Below, one piece after another: positions 5,307 to 6,452 of a stretch of DNA of 6,452 bases (positions are counted from its first letter, which is position 1; each line of letters begins with the position of its first letter). A program made the translations under genes and the position numbers. The notes below the pieces were generated by a model. That model was not told the DNA's origin. It saw nothing but the letters and a program-made list of their open reading frames with translations, and searched no databases. The stretch is from the NCBI GenBank assembly GCA_002311315.1, contig DBZZ01000004.1:5173-11624 (forward strand), read 5' to 3'. Source of the stretch: Methylococcaceae bacterium UBA1147. GTDB lineage: Bacteria; Pseudomonadota; Gammaproteobacteria; Methylococcales; UBA1147.

Positions 5307-6452
5307 TCAGGCCATTTCGGAAAGCATTTCGAATGCCTTGGCGCAAACCCGGGCTGGATCAATCTGCCGGAGACACTGGTTATCTCCATCACAGGGTGAA
5401 TTCCGATGGTTGTAGGCTGTTAAACATGGTGAACATGACAATCCTGTATAGAAAAAATAAGCATTCGGGGAGTGGGAACCGTAAAGCGCAGGGGTTTCTG
5501 GCCCGTAAAAAATAATCGTCCTGATCGGGGTCATCGCAGCGAACTGCCCAGGCCCGCCGTCATTGGTAACCAGTAATACCGCATGGTGGAAGAGCAACAT
5601 CAGTTCGCGGATCGACCGAGTATAACCGGTCAGGTCAATCATGTACGGGCTGCGACACCGATCTAGAAGATCGTTCGCCAAGCTCTTGTCTTCGGAAAGG
5701 CCAATGACCCCGACCACATAGCCCTTTTCGAGCAGGGCCTCGGCCAATTCGCAATAATGCTCTACCGGCCAGGCCCTGATCGGCAATAGCCCTCCACCTG
5801 GGTAGATCAGCACCAGTCTTCGCTCGTTGCAAACCGGAAAATCCCCGACCAGCCTGGCAACCATCGCATCGATTTCCTGGTTTTCAGGTTGGAAAACCGG
5901 CGATTGCAAAAGGTCTTTTTCAGTCGCCCGCTTGGCCGTCGGAAAGGTACTGGACTCGAGTGCCTCGACCAGTGTCAGGTATTGCCGGCTGATATGATGA
6001 TAGGGATTGTAAAGTACCGGCCGATTGATGAACGATCCACGGTACAAGCCTTCCTGCGTAAACGGAGAAAAACCCGACCGAATCCGTGCGCCTGAAAAAA
6101 ACGAGAAGATGCTGCTGACCCTGGCAAAAAGCTCACAGTCGATCACAGCATCAATGCCGCTGCGGCGCATCGCGCAAATGACCCGTACAGTGTCCCAGCC
6201 GAAATGCACTAGGGAACGGTCACGCAGGGTCAGGATGTTTTCCCGAGGAACCAGATCCAGAATCTCGAGCATCTCCCGGTTCTTGTCAAGAAGCAGGACA
6301 GATACGGTGGCTTGCGGAAACCTGCTCTCAAGTGCCTGGAACATCGGATAAGCCAGCACAAGGCTGCCCATTTCCGACAACAGGATCACAAGGATCTTTC
6401 GAGGTGGCGATGGATTCCTAGACTGCCTGGAGAGCTTGGCTATAAGCGACAG
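5307..6452 (-). CDS. Glycosyltransferase family 9 (heptosyltransferase-like) protein, 5' end outside the window
   Basis: The GT-B fold family 9 enzymes transfer heptose or other sugars from nucleotide donors, typically onto lipopolysaccharide core. The frame is open to the right edge (381 visible residues). A GTG at 6389 could start it, but the preceding codons read PPRKILVILLSEMGS, where the KIL strand belongs to the usual family N-terminus, so the true start is probably upstream. Counting from the GTG: LLSEMGSLVLAYP (3-15) is the acceptor-side nucleotide-fold start, YPGGG (196-200) and RAWP (205-208) open the donor domain, and NDGGPGQFAAM (276-286) with FYGPETP (294-300) match the NDSGPxHxAA and fGPTdP motifs in altered form. 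The C-terminus has CSPC (319-322), C333 and C339, as in some GT9 subgroups. It lies upstream of the gtrA-like gene and probably shares its transcript. The substrate cannot be told from sequence. Confidence 0.88.
   Translation of the reverse strand: MSLIAKLSRQSRNPSPPRKILVILLSEMGSLVLAYPMFQALESRFPQATVSVLLLDKNREMLEILDLVPRENILTLRDRSLVHFGWDTVRVICAMRRSGIDAVIDCELFARVSSIFSFFSGARIRSGFSPFTQEGLYRGSFINRPVLYNPYHHISRQYLTLVEALESSTFPTAKRATEKDLLQSPVFQPENQEIDAMVARLVGDFPVCNERRLVLIYPGGGLLPIRAWPVEHYCELAEALLEKGYVVGVIGLSEDKSLANDLLDRCRSPYMIDLTGYTRSIRELMLLFHHAVLLVTNDGGPGQFAAMTPIRTIIFYGPETPALYGSHSPNAYFFYTGLSCSPCLTAYNHRNSPCDGDNQCLRQIDPARVCAKAFEMLSEMA
5659..5679. repeat. Inverted repeat plus TTCGCC tail, copy 2
   Basis: CGATCT and AGATCG form a perfect 6-bp inverted repeat around AGA, followed by TTCGCC. 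It lies inside the glycosyltransferase gene, where the minus strand encodes LANDLLDR. It pairs with the copy at 3253-3273; the single differing base pair is compensated on both arms. Because this copy sits in a well-formed coding sequence, chance similarity is possible. Confidence 0.35.

Noticed and set aside
4766..5515. Plus-strand open frame of 249 codons, longer than the GtrA gene it overlaps
   Set aside because: The translation is rich in Gln, Arg and Pro with no recognisable motif. The opposite strand carries a clear GtrA protein and the end of a GT9 gene.

Overview
The window looks like a chromosomal stretch of a gammaproteobacterium. The main reasons are a rubredoxin reductase that reads like the Pseudomonas RubB/AlkT type, E. 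coli-like MoaC, MoaD and MoaE, and a divergent fragment resembling the start of ubiC, which sits beside the rubredoxin genes in Pseudomonas putida-type genomes. A sulfur-oxidising or related lineage is possible but is only a guess. There is no ribosomal RNA, recognisable tRNA, CRISPR array, integrase or intact transposase. It reads as ordinary core metabolism with one decayed patch.

Left part (1-1333): the 3' end of a PuuD-type (urate oxidase N-terminal domain) membrane protein on the + strand converges on a DUF2797 zinc-binding protein on the - strand. A bidirectional rho-independent terminator (412-442) lies between them.

Middle part (1421-2925): a molybdenum cofactor locus. moaD and moaE form a tightly overlapping pair on the - strand. 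moaC is divergent on the + strand across a 351-base gap that contains palindromes and a plausible extended -10 promoter. MoaC finishes cyclic pyranopterin monophosphate (cPMP), and the MoaD/MoaE complex then inserts the dithiolene sulfurs to give molybdopterin. MoaD carries two residues (Glu-Pro) beyond the usual terminal Gly-Gly.

Decayed stretch (2926-3557): about 630 bases without an intact gene. Its minus strand keeps a 56-codon fragment (3253-3423) that reads like the start of chorismate lyase (UbiC) and is broken by a stop and probable frameshifts. It is divergent from the rubredoxin reductase gene (3558-4715). No rubredoxin gene is present.

Right part (4847-6452): a minus-strand pair, a glycosyltransferase family 9 protein running off the right edge and, 19 bases downstream, a small GtrA-family membrane protein. 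Together they suggest surface polysaccharide or lipid-linked sugar work. I found no convincing novel multi-gene system. The best leads are the ubiC remnant, the MoaD tail and the palindromes in the moa intergenic region.
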